Shown here: positions 1 to 7,741 of the stretch, piece after piece
Position numbering within the stretch: the first letter of the stretch is position 1
Layout: each line of letters begins with the position of its first letter
NCBI GenBank assembly: GCA_000437595.1
Contig: FR899849.1
Location: 7,017-67,038 of the forward strand
Length of the DNA: 60,022 nt
Origin: Faecalibacterium sp. CAG:74
GTDB lineage: Bacteria; Bacillota; Clostridia; Christensenellales; Aristaeellaceae
Direction: 5' to 3'
The notes under the pieces: model-generated
What the model was told of the DNA's origin: nothing
What the model saw: the letters and a program-made list of their open reading frames with translations, nothing else
Database searches by the model: none
Translations under genes and position numbers: made by a program

Positions 1-615
1 CTGACCCAGTGCCCGCATCAGCTGGATTTGGTGCAGTGGCTGGTGGGACTGCCGTGCAAGGTGCAGGGTTTCTGCCACGAGGGCAAGTGGCACAACATCG
101 AGGTCGAGGACGACGTGACCGCCTATTTCGAGTACCCGAACGGCGCCACGGGCGTTTTCATCACCACGACCGCCGACGCCCCCGGCACGAACCGTTTGGA
201 GATTACAGGCACGAAGGCGACGCTCATCTGTCAGGATGGCAAGCTCATCATGAAGAAGCTGGAAATGGATGAGCGTGAATGGTGCGCGACGTGTCGGGAA
301 GGTTTCCGTGCGCCGTCCTACGAAACGATGGAGGTCGAGACGGACGGGCAGAACGGGCAGCATCCGGCGGTGCTGAACGCGTTTGCGGCGCATATCCTGC
401 GCGGTGAACCGCTGGTCGCGGACGGGCGTGAGGGCATCAATGGGCTGATGCTGTCCAATGCGATTCATCTGTCCTCGTGGCTGGGGCATCCGGTGACTTT
501 GCCGATTGACGAGGAGCTGTTTTTGGAGAAGCTCAATGAACGTCGGGCAACGTCGCGGGTAAAGACAGGGGAAAGCGTTTTCAGTGATACAAATGGGACA
601 TATGGGTCAAAGTAA
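1..615 (+). CDS. Gfo/Idh/MocA family oxidoreductase, C-terminal part
   Basis: The reading frame is already open at base 1, so the gene is cut by the window edge; 204 residues are visible. The visible part begins with LTQCPHQLDL, followed by a G-x-P-x-x-V-x-G segment and a beta-rich run (DDVTAYFEYPNGATGVF), which is the typical C-terminal substrate/oligomerisation domain of NAD(P)-dependent sugar and inositol dehydrogenases. The Rossmann NAD-binding half lies outside the window, so the substrate cannot be judged. It is followed by a strong hairpin terminator at 722-765 shared with the convergent deacetylase gene. Confidence 0.85.
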   Translation: MTQCPHQLDLVQWLVGLPCKVQGFCHEGKWHNIEVEDDVTAYFEYPNGATGVFITTTADAPGTNRLEITGTKATLICQDGKLIMKKLEMDEREWCATCREGFRAPSYETMEVETDGQNGQHPAVLNAFAAHILRGEPLVADGREGINGLMLSNAIHLSSWLGHPVTLPIDEELFLEKLNERRATSRVKTGESVFSDTNGTYGSK

Positions 616-619
616 AGGG

Positions 620-668
620 GAGCTCCAAACACGAGGATAAACACGCGGGCAAAGCATGATAACGCGAC
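620..668. repeat. Partial copy of the dispersed composite repeat
   Basis: The stretch ATAAACACGCGGGCAAAGCA followed by GCGACCAACTCAGGCGCG is a diverged copy of the block seen complete at 11.8, 14.4, 42.5 and 53.3 kb. It lies directly after the oxidoreductase stop codon. Confidence 0.6.
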
Positions 669-721
669 CAACTCAGGCGCGAACGGATTGTATGCTTTCC
701 TCCACAAAACCGCATAATGAT

Positions 722-766
722 GCGCCCTGCCCCGGCAAACTCATCCGCCGGAGCAGGGCGCTTTTC
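722..766. terminator. Bidirectional intrinsic terminator
   Basis: The arms GCGCCCTGC and GCAGGGCGC (with an inner CCGGC/GCCGG) form a long GC-rich hairpin followed by TTTT on the plus strand. It sits between two convergent genes. Confidence 0.8.
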
Positions 767-781
767 GATGCAGCTGTTCTG

Positions 782-1609
782 TTATACTCTGACCGTTTCC
801 CCTGCTTTAATCGTCATGACCTCGCCTTTGTTCTCCACCCAAATGTCGGTGGCGGTCGGGTTAAAGACGATGTGCCCGTCGGCGCTGGTGCGCAGCTGGC
901 GGCTGGCGTTCAGGTAGTCCACAATCTCGATATTTGTCGCGTACCAAATATCCTTCTTGCCGCTCATTTTCTCGCAGAAGGCGCGGATGACCTCCCAGTT
1001 GTTATGCTGCTCAAACTCGTAGCTATGTCCCCACAGGTAGAACAGCTTCAGCCCGAATGGCAATTTCCCCGTAAGGAAGCGGTCGCACAGCTCGTCCAGC
1101 TTCGGGTCATCGTGATGGCAAGTTGGGTTGAGGCGCAGCCATTCGTTGGGAATCTCAAAGTTGTGGGTGCTGACGACAGTGCGGGCATAAGCAATGCCGC
1201 AGGTGCGCAGGGTGTCGACGGCTTCGTCGCTGTATGTGCCGTAAGGGTACGCAAAGCCGCGGACGATTTTGCCAAACAGCTTTTCCAGATTATCGCGGTC
1301 AGCAAGAACCTCATAGGCAATGCTCGGCGCGGGAATCGCGGACAGCGACGCATGGGTCAGCGCGTGGGATGCGACTTCGTGGCGGCCGCCGGCATAGAGC
1401 GCTTTAATGGCGGATTCACTCATGCGGCGGTAAATCGTGCCGGCAGGGTAAACCGTGCCTTCTGGGGCAAACCAGCCGCTGTTGAGGTTGAAGGTGGCGA
1501 GAATACCGTATTCATCGAGGATGCGGATGAGTTCGATGTCGGTTTCCACGCCATCGTCGTAGGAGAGGGTCAGCGCCTTGCGCAGACCGTAGGGGTAGAG
1601 AACCATCAT
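782..1609 (-). CDS. Polysaccharide deacetylase (NodB-like) family protein
   Basis: The 275-residue protein opens with a NodB-like core: LTLSYDDGVETD carries the metal-binding Asp-Asp, HALTHASL carries the H-x3-H pair (EVASHALTH), and GFAYPYG is motif 3. Such enzymes remove acetyl groups from carbohydrate polymers. There is no signal peptide, so it would act in the cytosol or on an oligosaccharide intermediate. The start at 1609 was chosen because AAAGGAG lies 9 bases upstream; an ATG follows directly at 1606. It converges with the oxidoreductase fragment and is not close to another gene on its strand. Confidence 0.8.
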   Translation of the reverse strand: MMVLYPYGLRKALTLSYDDGVETDIELIRILDEYGILATFNLNSGWFAPEGTVYPAGTIYRRMSESAIKALYAGGRHEVASHALTHASLSAIPAPSIAYEVLADRDNLEKLFGKIVRGFAYPYGTYSDEAVDTLRTCGIAYARTVVSTHNFEIPNEWLRLNPTCHHDDPKLDELCDRFLTGKLPFGLKLFYLWGHSYEFEQHNNWEVIRAFCEKMSGKKDIWYATNIEIVDYLNASRQLRTSADGHIVFNPTATDIWVENKGEVMTIKAGETVRV

Positions 1610-1697
1610 GGGAAAAGACTCCTTTCTTTGTGGGTAAGAAATGATTGGCAAAAGAATCTCTTTTGCCTTGGTTACGCGGGTTTATTGGGAAAGTGCT

Positions 1698-1735
1698 TTT
1701 TGTTGCAGGGGTGCACCTGCGGGCGCACAAAAAGG
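1698..1735 (-). terminator. Hairpin after the acyltransferase gene
   Basis: CTTTTTGT and ACAAAAAG enclose a GC-rich inner hairpin (TGCACCTGCGGGCGCA). Its position just after the acyltransferase stop suggests transcription termination; the core also resembles the hairpin module of the dispersed repeats. Confidence 0.45.
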
Positions 1736-2917
1736 TCAAGCCTTTTGCTTCCGAGTAAACAGCTTTTTCAGCGCCCACGCGCAGGGCTTTTCAATCAGCA
1801 GGGTGATGAGAATCGCGCCGAGGAGGGATAGACCGAAGCAGAGCGCCATGTACTGGTTTTGCCACGGCTGTTCTCCGACGCGGTTTGGTTCATTGCTCAC
1901 GGACGGCGGGATGTGCAGCCGCTTCAGGTGGACAGCGAGGTTCTGATGCAGCAGGTAGTAGTTCATCGAGATGGCGGCAAGCCAGCCCATGACGCGGTTG
2001 CCCATCAGGAAGCGCAGGGGGCGCACGGCGAAGGGGAGCGAGAGCATCAGCCCTGTAATCGTCAGGCAGAGCAGTGGGCGGCGCATCATCTGCGCGGCCT
2101 GCATGGCAGCTTGTCCGGACGTGTACGCCTGTGCGCGGATGACGCGGAGCATCCCGTAGAGAGAGACGCAGAACACAAGCGTCGCCGCGCCCTGCCAGAG
2201 CCACTTGCGGCGGCTTTCCGCCGGGTACAGCTGCGTCAGGCGCACATACAAGATGGACGCGCCCATGCCCATTGCGTAAACATCAAGGAAATTCGCCAGC
2301 TGATTGACAACCATGTTGTACTCGTCCAACCGCCATAAACACCAGCCGCGGAACGCAAACGCGACCGCCGCCATGCTCATCAGCGTACCGAGCGGGTTCT
2401 TCATCGCGCCCTTCGCCAGCAGGGGGAAAATCAGGTACGCCTGCATCTCGATGGCGATTGTCCACGATGCAACGCCAATAGGCGTGGCAATGTAGGTGGC
2501 GTAATTGAACGTCTGCGTGAACGTCAGGTGCATGAGGACGTCGCGGACGGCTTCTGATGTGCGCCCGTAGAGGTTGTACGGAATCGCGACGGCGACAAGC
2601 ATCAGCAGCGTCAGGAAATAATAGCTGGGCACAATGCGCATGATGCGCCGCTGATAGAACGCCTTCGTGTCCGGCACGCGCTCGCCCAGCATCATCGTCC
2701 GCGCATACGGCAGGAACAGCAGAAAGCCCGACAGCAGAATTGTGCCGTCAACCGGCATATATCCAGCGCGCAGCAGATAGTCCAGCGAGTAACGGCCAAT
2801 CGACGGCGTAAGCCACGACTGCTGCCAGAAGTGGTACCAGCTGACGATGAACACCAGCAGCACGCGCAGCCCGTTCAACTCCGGGATTCTGCGGCAGTTC
2901 GGGCGATAGGCGGTCAT
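1736..2917 (-). CDS. Acyltransferase 3 family membrane protein
   Basis: This 393-residue, strongly hydrophobic protein begins RIPELNGLRVLLVFIVSWYHFWQQS, the usual first helix of the acyltransferase-3 family (OatA, NodX and similar), which move acetyl or other acyl groups onto extracytoplasmic sugars. About ten membrane segments are visible, with the conserved R/E-rich loop after helix 2 (YQRRIMRIVPSYYFL). The ATG at 2917 overlaps the aroQ stop by four bases (ATGA), so it is the third gene of an aroE-aroQ operon by translational coupling. The acceptor is unknown; wall polymer acetylation is an inference. Confidence 0.85.
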   Translation of the reverse strand: MTAYRPNCRRIPELNGLRVLLVFIVSWYHFWQQSWLTPSIGRYSLDYLLRAGYMPVDGTILLSGFLLFLPYARTMMLGERVPDTKAFYQRRIMRIVPSYYFLTLLMLVAVAIPYNLYGRTSEAVRDVLMHLTFTQTFNYATYIATPIGVASWTIAIEMQAYLIFPLLAKGAMKNPLGTLMSMAAVAFAFRGWCLWRLDEYNMVVNQLANFLDVYAMGMGASILYVRLTQLYPAESRRKWLWQGAATLVFCVSLYGMLRVIRAQAYTSGQAAMQAAQMMRRPLLCLTITGLMLSLPFAVRPLRFLMGNRVMGWLAAISMNYYLLHQNLAVHLKRLHIPPSVSNEPNRVGEQPWQNQYMALCFGLSLLGAILITLLIEKPCAWALKKLFTRKQKA

Positions 2918-3360
2918 GAGTCCGCCTCCAGCAGGGCGCGCATTCCCATCACATAGCCGTAGAAGCCGAAGCCGACAATCTGCCCCCGGCAGGCGCTGGC
3001 GGTGACGGATTTGTGGCGGAATTCCTCCCGCGCGTGGACGTTGCTCATGTGGCACTCGATGACCGGCATCGGCACAGATGCAATTGCGTCATGCAGCGCA
3101 ACAGACGTGTGCGTGTATCCGCCCGGATTGAACACCGCGCCGCAGAAGCCGTCGAAGTACGCCTTTTGCAGCGCATCAATCAGGTCTCCCTCGTGGTTGG
3201 ACTGCACACAGCGCACCTCCACGCCGAGCTTTTCCGCTTCCGCGCGGCACAGCGCAAGCAGATCGTCATACGTCTTTGCGCCATAAACTGCCTTTTCACG
3301 CAGCCCAGTCAGGTTGATGTTCGGGCCGTTGAGAATGAGAATCTTTTTCGGTTCGCTCAC
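2914..3360 (-). CDS. aroQ: 3-dehydroquinate dehydratase, type II
   Basis: This cytosolic enzyme of the shikimate pathway converts 3-dehydroquinate to 3-dehydroshikimate. The 148-residue length is normal for the dodecameric type II family. Seen motifs are ILNGPNINLTGLRE near the N-terminus (with the catalytic-loop Arg), VQSNHEGDLID, FNPGGYTHTSVALHDAI and IECHMSNVHAREEFRHKS with the catalytic His. The start is a GTG at 3360 that overlaps the aroE TGA by four bases (GTGA), with AAGGAG upstream inside aroE. It is directly followed by the next step's enzyme gene upstream (aroE), so both steps are made together. Confidence 0.95.
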   Translation of the reverse strand: MSEPKKILILNGPNINLTGLREKAVYGAKTYDDLLALCRAEAEKLGVEVRCVQSNHEGDLIDALQKAYFDGFCGAVFNPGGYTHTSVALHDAIASVPMPVIECHMSNVHAREEFRHKSVTASACRGQIVGFGFYGYVMGMRALLEADS

Positions 3361-4154
3361 AGCAAATGCAGCTCCTTCATCAGCGTTTCCGCAAGGTTCG
3401 GCGGCATGGAACATCCCTGCCAGATGCTTTCGGCTTCCACCGCCTGCGCAATGAGCATATACAGCCCTGTGCAGGCGGGCGTTCCAGCACGTTTTGCGGC
3501 GGCGGTCAGTACCGTTTCCGCCGGGTTGAAAATAATGTCCGCTACGCCGTCGGCGCGGGCGACGATGCTGGTCAAGTGCGCCGCATCTATCGGACAGCCC
3601 TCGACGCGCGGGTACATCCCGGCAGGGGTCGTGTTGACAATCAGCCCGCCCATATCGGGGAAGCGCGTATAGAAATCGTCGTAGCTGATTTCATCCGCGT
3701 GCTTCGGATTTCGGGATACCACCCACGTTTCGCGCGCCCCCATGCGCTCCACGGCGTTCCGGCAGGCGTGCATTGCCCCACCTGAACCGAGGATGAACAC
3801 CGGGCGTCCGTCCGGATTCATGCCGAAGTGGCGCAGCATCTGCTCAAAGCCGGGGTCGTCCGTGTTGTAGCCGCGGCTTGTCTTGCCCGTCAGCACTGTG
3901 TTGACCGCCCCAACCTCCCGCGCAAAAGGGGTAATCTCATCCAGCAGGGGCATCACGTCCGTCTTGTACGGCACGGTGATATTGAAGCCGTCCAGCGTAC
4001 GCAGCAGTTCCGGTACAACCGCCGCCAATTCACCGCGCGGAATCTCAATCAGCCGGTAGCTCGCCTCCAGAGAGATTTTCTCCCAAATCGCCTCGTGAAT
4101 GGGGACGGACAGGCTATGCCCCAGCTTCTCCCCAATCAGGCCGTACTGCTTCAT
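3357..4154 (-). CDS. aroE: Shikimate dehydrogenase
   Basis: This 265-residue NADPH-dependent enzyme reduces 3-dehydroshikimate to shikimate. Visible signatures are GEKLGHSLSVPIHEAI (shikimate-binding Ser-x-Ser), FNITVPYKTDVMP with the catalytic Lys, VGAVNTV, the nucleotide loop LGSGGAMHACRNAV and the NTTPAGMYP motif. The start at 4154 has GGAGG 9 bases upstream; the in-frame ATG at 4160 would leave only 3 bases. It is the first gene of aroE-aroQ-acyltransferase, with its own promoter at 4185-4213. Confidence 0.95.
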   Translation of the reverse strand: MKQYGLIGEKLGHSLSVPIHEAIWEKISLEASYRLIEIPRGELAAVVPELLRTLDGFNITVPYKTDVMPLLDEITPFAREVGAVNTVLTGKTSRGYNTDDPGFEQMLRHFGMNPDGRPVFILGSGGAMHACRNAVERMGARETWVVSRNPKHADEISYDDFYTRFPDMGGLIVNTTPAGMYPRVEGCPIDAAHLTSIVARADGVADIIFNPAETVLTAAAKRAGTPACTGLYMLIAQAVEAESIWQGCSMPPNLAETLMKELHLL

Positions 4155-4184
4155 GAACATGCACCTCCGGGCTGCTTTGTTCCC

Positions 4185-4213
4185 ATTATAGCATGATTTA
4201 GGCAAGGGGGCAA
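4185..4213 (-). promoter_or_regulatory. Promoter of the aroE operon
   Basis: Reading the minus strand, TTGCCC (4208-4213) and TATAAT (4185-4190) are separated by exactly 17 bases, about 30 bases upstream of the aroE start. Confidence 0.75.
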
Positions 4214-4309
4214 TGCTTGAACAGTTTTTTTCTGTTTTTGCATTTTGGGTGCAACGAATGGCATCTCTGATTCGTCTAATAGGTAACAGGCTGGAAAAGG
4301 AGGGAGCGT

Positions 4310-5044
4310 ATGGGCAGACGCGGAACACTGCTGCTGATGATTTTTCTGCTGCTGGGATGCGCATGTGCGGAGAAAGCGGTGGATATTACCTACCGCTTCG
4401 GCAGCCGCGAGGAGCAGAAAATTGCGGTGACGATTGACGACTGCTATCACGCAGAGGACGTTCGGGCGGTGCTGGATATTTTGCAGGCAAACGACGTCCG
4501 CGCGACGTTCTTCCCCATCGGCAAGGCGCTCAAATATGAGGACGCGGCGCTATGGCAGGAGGTTGTAGCGTCTGGGTGCGAAATCGGCAATCACTCATGG
4601 GGACACACTTACCTGACGAAGCTGAGCCGGCAGAAAATCAAGTTCCAGATGCTTCGGACACAGGAAAAAGTGGATGCGCTGCTGGACTGCCATTATCCCA
4701 TGCAGGTCATGCGCCCGCCGATGGGCAAAACGAATCCGAAGGTGGAGGAAAGTGTCGCGGCGGTTGGTTATCTGGCGGTTGTCAAGTGGGATGTCAGTGA
4801 AACCGACCCGGTAAAGGCACTGGCGGACGTGCAAAACGGCAGCATCCTGCTCTTTCATGCGCGGAAGAAGGATGCGAAATGTCTGTCCGTGCTGATTCCG
4901 CAGCTGGTGGCGGAAGGCTATCAGCTGGTCACGGTGTCGGAACTGCTGGGACTGCCGGAAATTGTATGCAGCGCGGAAAAGTACGTCTATCACCGCCGCG
5001 ATACGGAGGAAAATATCCGCCCTGATGCTGTTCCCCAGAATTGA
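4310..5044 (+). CDS. Secreted polysaccharide deacetylase (PdaA/PgdA-like)
   Basis: The 244-residue protein has an N-terminal hydrophobic segment ending LLLGCACAE, which could be a lipobox (LLGC) or a plain signal peptide. The NodB domain follows: VTIDDCYHAED (metal Asp pair), HSWGHTYL (H-x3-H), and RPPMGKTNPKV in place of the usual R-P-P-Y/F-G. It probably trims acetyl groups from cell-wall glycan. AAGGAGGGAGCGT precedes the ATG. It is divergent from aroE and followed closely by a separate consensus promoter. It differs from the cytosolic deacetylase at 782-1609. Confidence 0.85.
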   Translation: MGRRGTLLLMIFLLLGCACAEKAVDITYRFGSREEQKIAVTIDDCYHAEDVRAVLDILQANDVRATFFPIGKALKYEDAALWQEVVASGCEIGNHSWGHTYLTKLSRQKIKFQMLRTQEKVDALLDCHYPMQVMRPPMGKTNPKVEESVAAVGYLAVVKWDVSETDPVKALADVQNGSILLFHARKKDAKCLSVLIPQLVAEGYQLVTVSELLGLPEIVCSAEKYVYHRRDTEENIRPDAVPQN

Positions 5045-5069
5045 CAACCCTTCCCCATTCCGGTATAAT
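5041..5069 (+). promoter_or_regulatory. Consensus sigma-A promoter
   Basis: TTGACA (5041-5046) and TATAAT (5064-5069) with a 17-base spacer match the consensus perfectly. It overlaps the stop codon of the deacetylase gene and drives the glycosidase-domain gene at 5131. Confidence 0.85.
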
Positions 5070-5130
5070 GAAAGACGGGAAAAGGACGTTTTGCTGTGGC
5101 AAAATCAAGCATGAAGAGGAGTGAACCCTG

Positions 5131-6051
5131 ATGAAGAAACGACTGTTGGCGCTGCTGAGCGCCATCGTGCTGATGGGTAGTGTATCGCTGGCGGAAAACA
5201 CGGAAGAATCGGCGGAAACCCCGGCGACGGCGGAACCGATGGTTTCCCTGCCCATCGATTTTTCTCCCGGTATGCCCGCTGATCCGGACGGCTTTACCCT
5301 CGGCGACGGCACTTGGAGCTATGAGGATCCCACCATCAGCGTGCAGGTGACGCAGAAGCGCAAGGCGGAGTGCGACTATTGGGTTGCGCATATCAAGATA
5401 GCGGATGCTTCCCAGCTGCGCACCATGTCCGCCGGCGGCTTTGACTCCACCCGCACAGTCAAGGGCACGATTATGGCCAAGCGCAGCAACGCCATCCTTG
5501 CCATTGACGGCGATTATTTCTGCTATACCGGCATCGGTTATATCGTCCGGCAGGGCACGGAGTATCTTGACCACCTGCGCGGCGACCGCGACGTTCTCCT
5601 GATTGATGAGGACGGCGATTTCCACTATGTCCTCCGCCCCAAGCGCAATTCGCTTGATGGCACGGTGGATGGCAAGAAGGTCATCAACAGCTTCTTCTTC
5701 GGCCCGGTGCTGGTGCGCGAGGGCAAAGCCGTGCTGAACCCGATGGCGGAAGGCATGGCGTTCGATGAGCCGCGGCAGCGCATGGCGATTGCGCAGATTG
5801 GCCCGCTGGAATATATGGCGATTTGCTGTGCCTCGCAGGCGCGCGGCTCGATGGGCATGACGCTCCAGCAGTTTGCGCGGCTGTGCGCTGACGAAGGCGC
5901 GTATATCGCCTATAACCTCGATGGCGGCGACTCCACCATGATGATTTTCAACGGCGAGAAAATCAACGACGTACTGAATGAAAACACCCGTGCCATCTCC
6001 GACATCGTGTACTTCGCGTCGGCATGGACAGGTGAGGAGGCGGACGAGTGA
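5131..6051 (+). CDS. Phosphodiester glycosidase (NAGPA/DUF2233) domain protein, secreted
   Basis: A 21-residue signal peptide (MKKRLLALLSAIVLMGSVSLAEN) is followed by a 280-residue NAGPA-type domain. Family hallmarks are ILAIDGDYF, the central GPVLVREGK strand, RMAIAQIGPLEYMAICC and the final YNLDGGDSTMMIFNG. Family members remove N-acetylglucosamine or similar residues from phosphodiesters or modify exopolysaccharide, outside the membrane. GAGGAGTGAACCCTG precedes the ATG. The stop overlaps the GTG start of the next gene (GTGA), indicating a two-gene operon. A paralogue lies at 19964-20905. Confidence 0.85.
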   Translation: MKKRLLALLSAIVLMGSVSLAENTEESAETPATAEPMVSLPIDFSPGMPADPDGFTLGDGTWSYEDPTISVQVTQKRKAECDYWVAHIKIADASQLRTMSAGGFDSTRTVKGTIMAKRSNAILAIDGDYFCYTGIGYIVRQGTEYLDHLRGDRDVLLIDEDGDFHYVLRPKRNSLDGTVDGKKVINSFFFGPVLVREGKAVLNPMAEGMAFDEPRQRMAIAQIGPLEYMAICCASQARGSMGMTLQQFARLCADEGAYIAYNLDGGDSTMMIFNGEKINDVLNENTRAISDIVYFASAWTGEEADE

Positions 6052-6923
6052 ATACCGTCTATTGGGTGCTCGTCGCGTTCGGCATCGTTGTGCTGGAGGC
6101 GCGTCTGCGCGCCCGGAACGTACGCTATCTGCCGATTCTGCCTGCTATTGTGCTGGGCGCGGTATTGTCCAAAGTCAGTTATGTTGTTCTGCAATGGCAC
6201 TATGCGTTCCCGCGCTGGAGCTGGGGCGCGTTCACTGTCTTTCAGCCGGATACGTTCTGCTTCTTCGGCGGCGCGGTCGGCGTGGTGCTGGGCGTCATCA
6301 TCAGCGCAAAGCTGACGCATCAGAAAGTGCTTCCTGTGCTGGATGCGTTTGCCCCGGCGGGTGCGCTGCTGGTCGCCATTGCCCGCTTCGGCGAAAAGTA
6401 TCTGGGGGAAATCGGCACAGCGGGCTTTGAGATGCCCGAACAGCTGGCGTTCTTCCCCTTTGCCCTGACGAACGAGTGGGGCGAAAGCTATCCCGCCATC
6501 TTCATGCTGTCCTGCCTTGCGGCGCTCATTGTGGCGATTGTCGGTCTAACCCGCAAGCCCGGCGGACGCGATGGTCAGCTTTTCCTGCGCACCGCGTTTT
6601 ATCTGGCGCTGCCGCAAATCATGTGCGAGAGCCTGCTGGCGGAGTGCATGAAGTGGGGCTTCGTGCGGGTGCAGCAGCTCCTGTGCGCGCTGACACTGCT
6701 GGTAATCCTGCTTGCCGAGTGCCGCCGTGCAGCGGGTTCATTGTCCTTTGCGAAGCGCTGGTGGCCGGTTGGCGCGCTGCTCCTGTGCGCGGCGGGGCTG
6801 GTCGGCGTGGAGTTCGCGCTGGATAAGTCCGGCTTGCCCGCGTTTGTGGGGTACGGCGCGATGGTCGTGCTGCTGGCACTGATTGCGGCAGCGGAATGCG
6901 GGGCGGCGAAAAGGGTGAAATAA
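6048..6923 (+). CDS. Lgt-like (prolipoprotein diacylglyceryl transferase family) membrane protein, probably degenerate
   Basis: The 291-residue protein has about seven membrane helices. The middle resembles Lgt: FCFFGGAVGVVLGVI, LDAFAPAGALLVAIARFGEKYLGE. In true Lgt the first motif carries a His-Gly-Gly and the second reads G-R-x-G-N-F-x-N; here His is Phe and the first Asn is Glu, while the Arg and Glu remain. It may therefore bind lipid without the classic transfer chemistry, or do a different reaction. The start is GTG at 6048, overlapping the previous stop by four bases, so it is co-translated with the glycosidase-domain protein. A normal Lgt is presumably elsewhere. Confidence 0.6.
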   Translation: MNTVYWVLVAFGIVVLEARLRARNVRYLPILPAIVLGAVLSKVSYVVLQWHYAFPRWSWGAFTVFQPDTFCFFGGAVGVVLGVIISAKLTHQKVLPVLDAFAPAGALLVAIARFGEKYLGEIGTAGFEMPEQLAFFPFALTNEWGESYPAIFMLSCLAALIVAIVGLTRKPGGRDGQLFLRTAFYLALPQIMCESLLAECMKWGFVRVQQLLCALTLLVILLAECRRAAGSLSFAKRWWPVGALLLCAAGLVGVEFALDKSGLPAFVGYGAMVVLLALIAAAECGAAKRVK

Positions 6924-6929
6924 AGGAAA

Positions 6930-6972
6930 GGCTGATTTACTCGCTGTTGTTGCTGAATAAATCAGCTTTTTT
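6930..6972 (+). terminator. Intrinsic terminator after the Lgt-like gene
   Basis: GCTGATTTA (6931-6939) pairs with TAAATCAGC (6958-6966), followed by six T. The 3' arm overlaps the last codons of the convergent HTH gene. Confidence 0.8.
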
Positions 6973-7606
6973 GTGTGTTTTCTTTTTCATCAAAGGGTTC
7001 ATCGTCAAACTCTGGGTCTGGCAGACCTATTCCCTCTAAGCGTGCATAAGGTGAAAATGGGTCATCATCACCTACAAACGATTTGCAATAATTGAGTTCA
7101 TCTTGAAGATTGTTTCCGAAAGAGTCGGTTTCAAAATGCTTTGCTATCACGCTAAGAACTGCGACATCCATTTCCTGCCGAAAAAGGACTCGTTCTTTGG
7201 GAGGAAGCGTGTTGAATTGCTCCATAGAAATATCATTTCTTGTAAGAAGCGTTTCAAAATAAAATGTATACCCTATATCACTTTTAGCTTTTAATAGATA
7301 AGGGTACTTTTCGGGTTTGATGAAAGACTTAAAAACAGCTCTTAAATATTTATCTTCTATGCGGTCAACATCGTTATCATATACGCCTGATAAATAGTTT
7401 GGGTGAACATCCAGATATTTTGCAATCCTGTCTAAAAGGTCAGGCGGCATTTCCCCGGCATCTAAACACCGACGGATGGTTTTTTCGGTTCTCTCTATCT
7501 GTTCATAGGCTTCTCCCAATTTTCGTATACTGCAATTACGCCATTTTAGGACTTCAAAGAAACGCTGCTTGTTTACCGGAACTTTCTGTACGGCTTTGTT
7601 TGCCAT
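6962..7606 (-). CDS. XRE-type helix-turn-helix regulator
   Basis: The 214-residue protein starts with an N-terminal HTH region (about residues 10-70: FFEVLKWRNCSIRKLGEAYE ... TIRRCLDAGEMPPDLLDRIAKYLDVHPNYLSG), typical of XRE/phage-repressor folds, followed by an acidic helical part of unknown role. GGAGG lies 7 bases before the ATG at 7606. It is divergently transcribed from the membrane protein at 7742, and their shared 135-base gap carries two facing promoters and three copies of GGACAT-type sites, so it most likely controls itself and its neighbour. The region is visibly richer in A+T than its surroundings, suggesting acquisition. Confidence 0.65.
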   Translation of the reverse strand: MANKAVQKVPVNKQRFFEVLKWRNCSIRKLGEAYEQIERTEKTIRRCLDAGEMPPDLLDRIAKYLDVHPNYLSGVYDNDVDRIEDKYLRAVFKSFIKPEKYPYLLKAKSDIGYTFYFETLLTRNDISMEQFNTLPPKERVLFRQEMDVAVLSVIAKHFETDSFGNNLQDELNYCKSFVGDDDPFSPYARLEGIGLPDPEFDDEPFDEKENTQKS

Positions 7607-7658
7607 AATGCTTCCTCCGTTGCGGACATTTATGCCTAAAATGCCGCACCTTCGACTA

Positions 7659-7687
7659 TTGACTGTGCGGACATTCACAGCTATAAT
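7659..7687 (+). promoter_or_regulatory. Rightward promoter for the membrane protein gene
   Basis: TTGACT (7659-7664), 17-base spacer, TATAAT (7682-7687). The -10 is the left half of a 12-base palindrome TATAATATTATA. Confidence 0.7.
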
Positions 7688-7716
7688 ATTATAGCAGATG
7701 CGGACATAAATGTCCA
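7688..7716 (-). promoter_or_regulatory. Leftward promoter for the HTH regulator
   Basis: On the minus strand TGGACA (7711-7716), 17-base spacer, TATAAT (7688-7693). It abuts the rightward -10, so the two promoters cannot easily be occupied at once. Confidence 0.7.
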
Positions 7717-7741
7717 CATAAAGGCGGAAGGAGGCATTCAA

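Larger units (their letters stand above)
7622..7717. promoter_or_regulatory. Operator array, GCGGACAT sites
   Basis: A perfect 6-bp inverted repeat GGACATAAATGTCC lies at 7702-7715. Related sites are GCGGACATTTATGCC at 7622-7636 (one half degenerate) and GCGGACATTC at 7667-7676. The three sites overlap the -35 region of the leftward promoter, the spacer of the rightward promoter and the HTH gene's 5' leader, as expected for repressor control of both genes. Confidence 0.6.
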
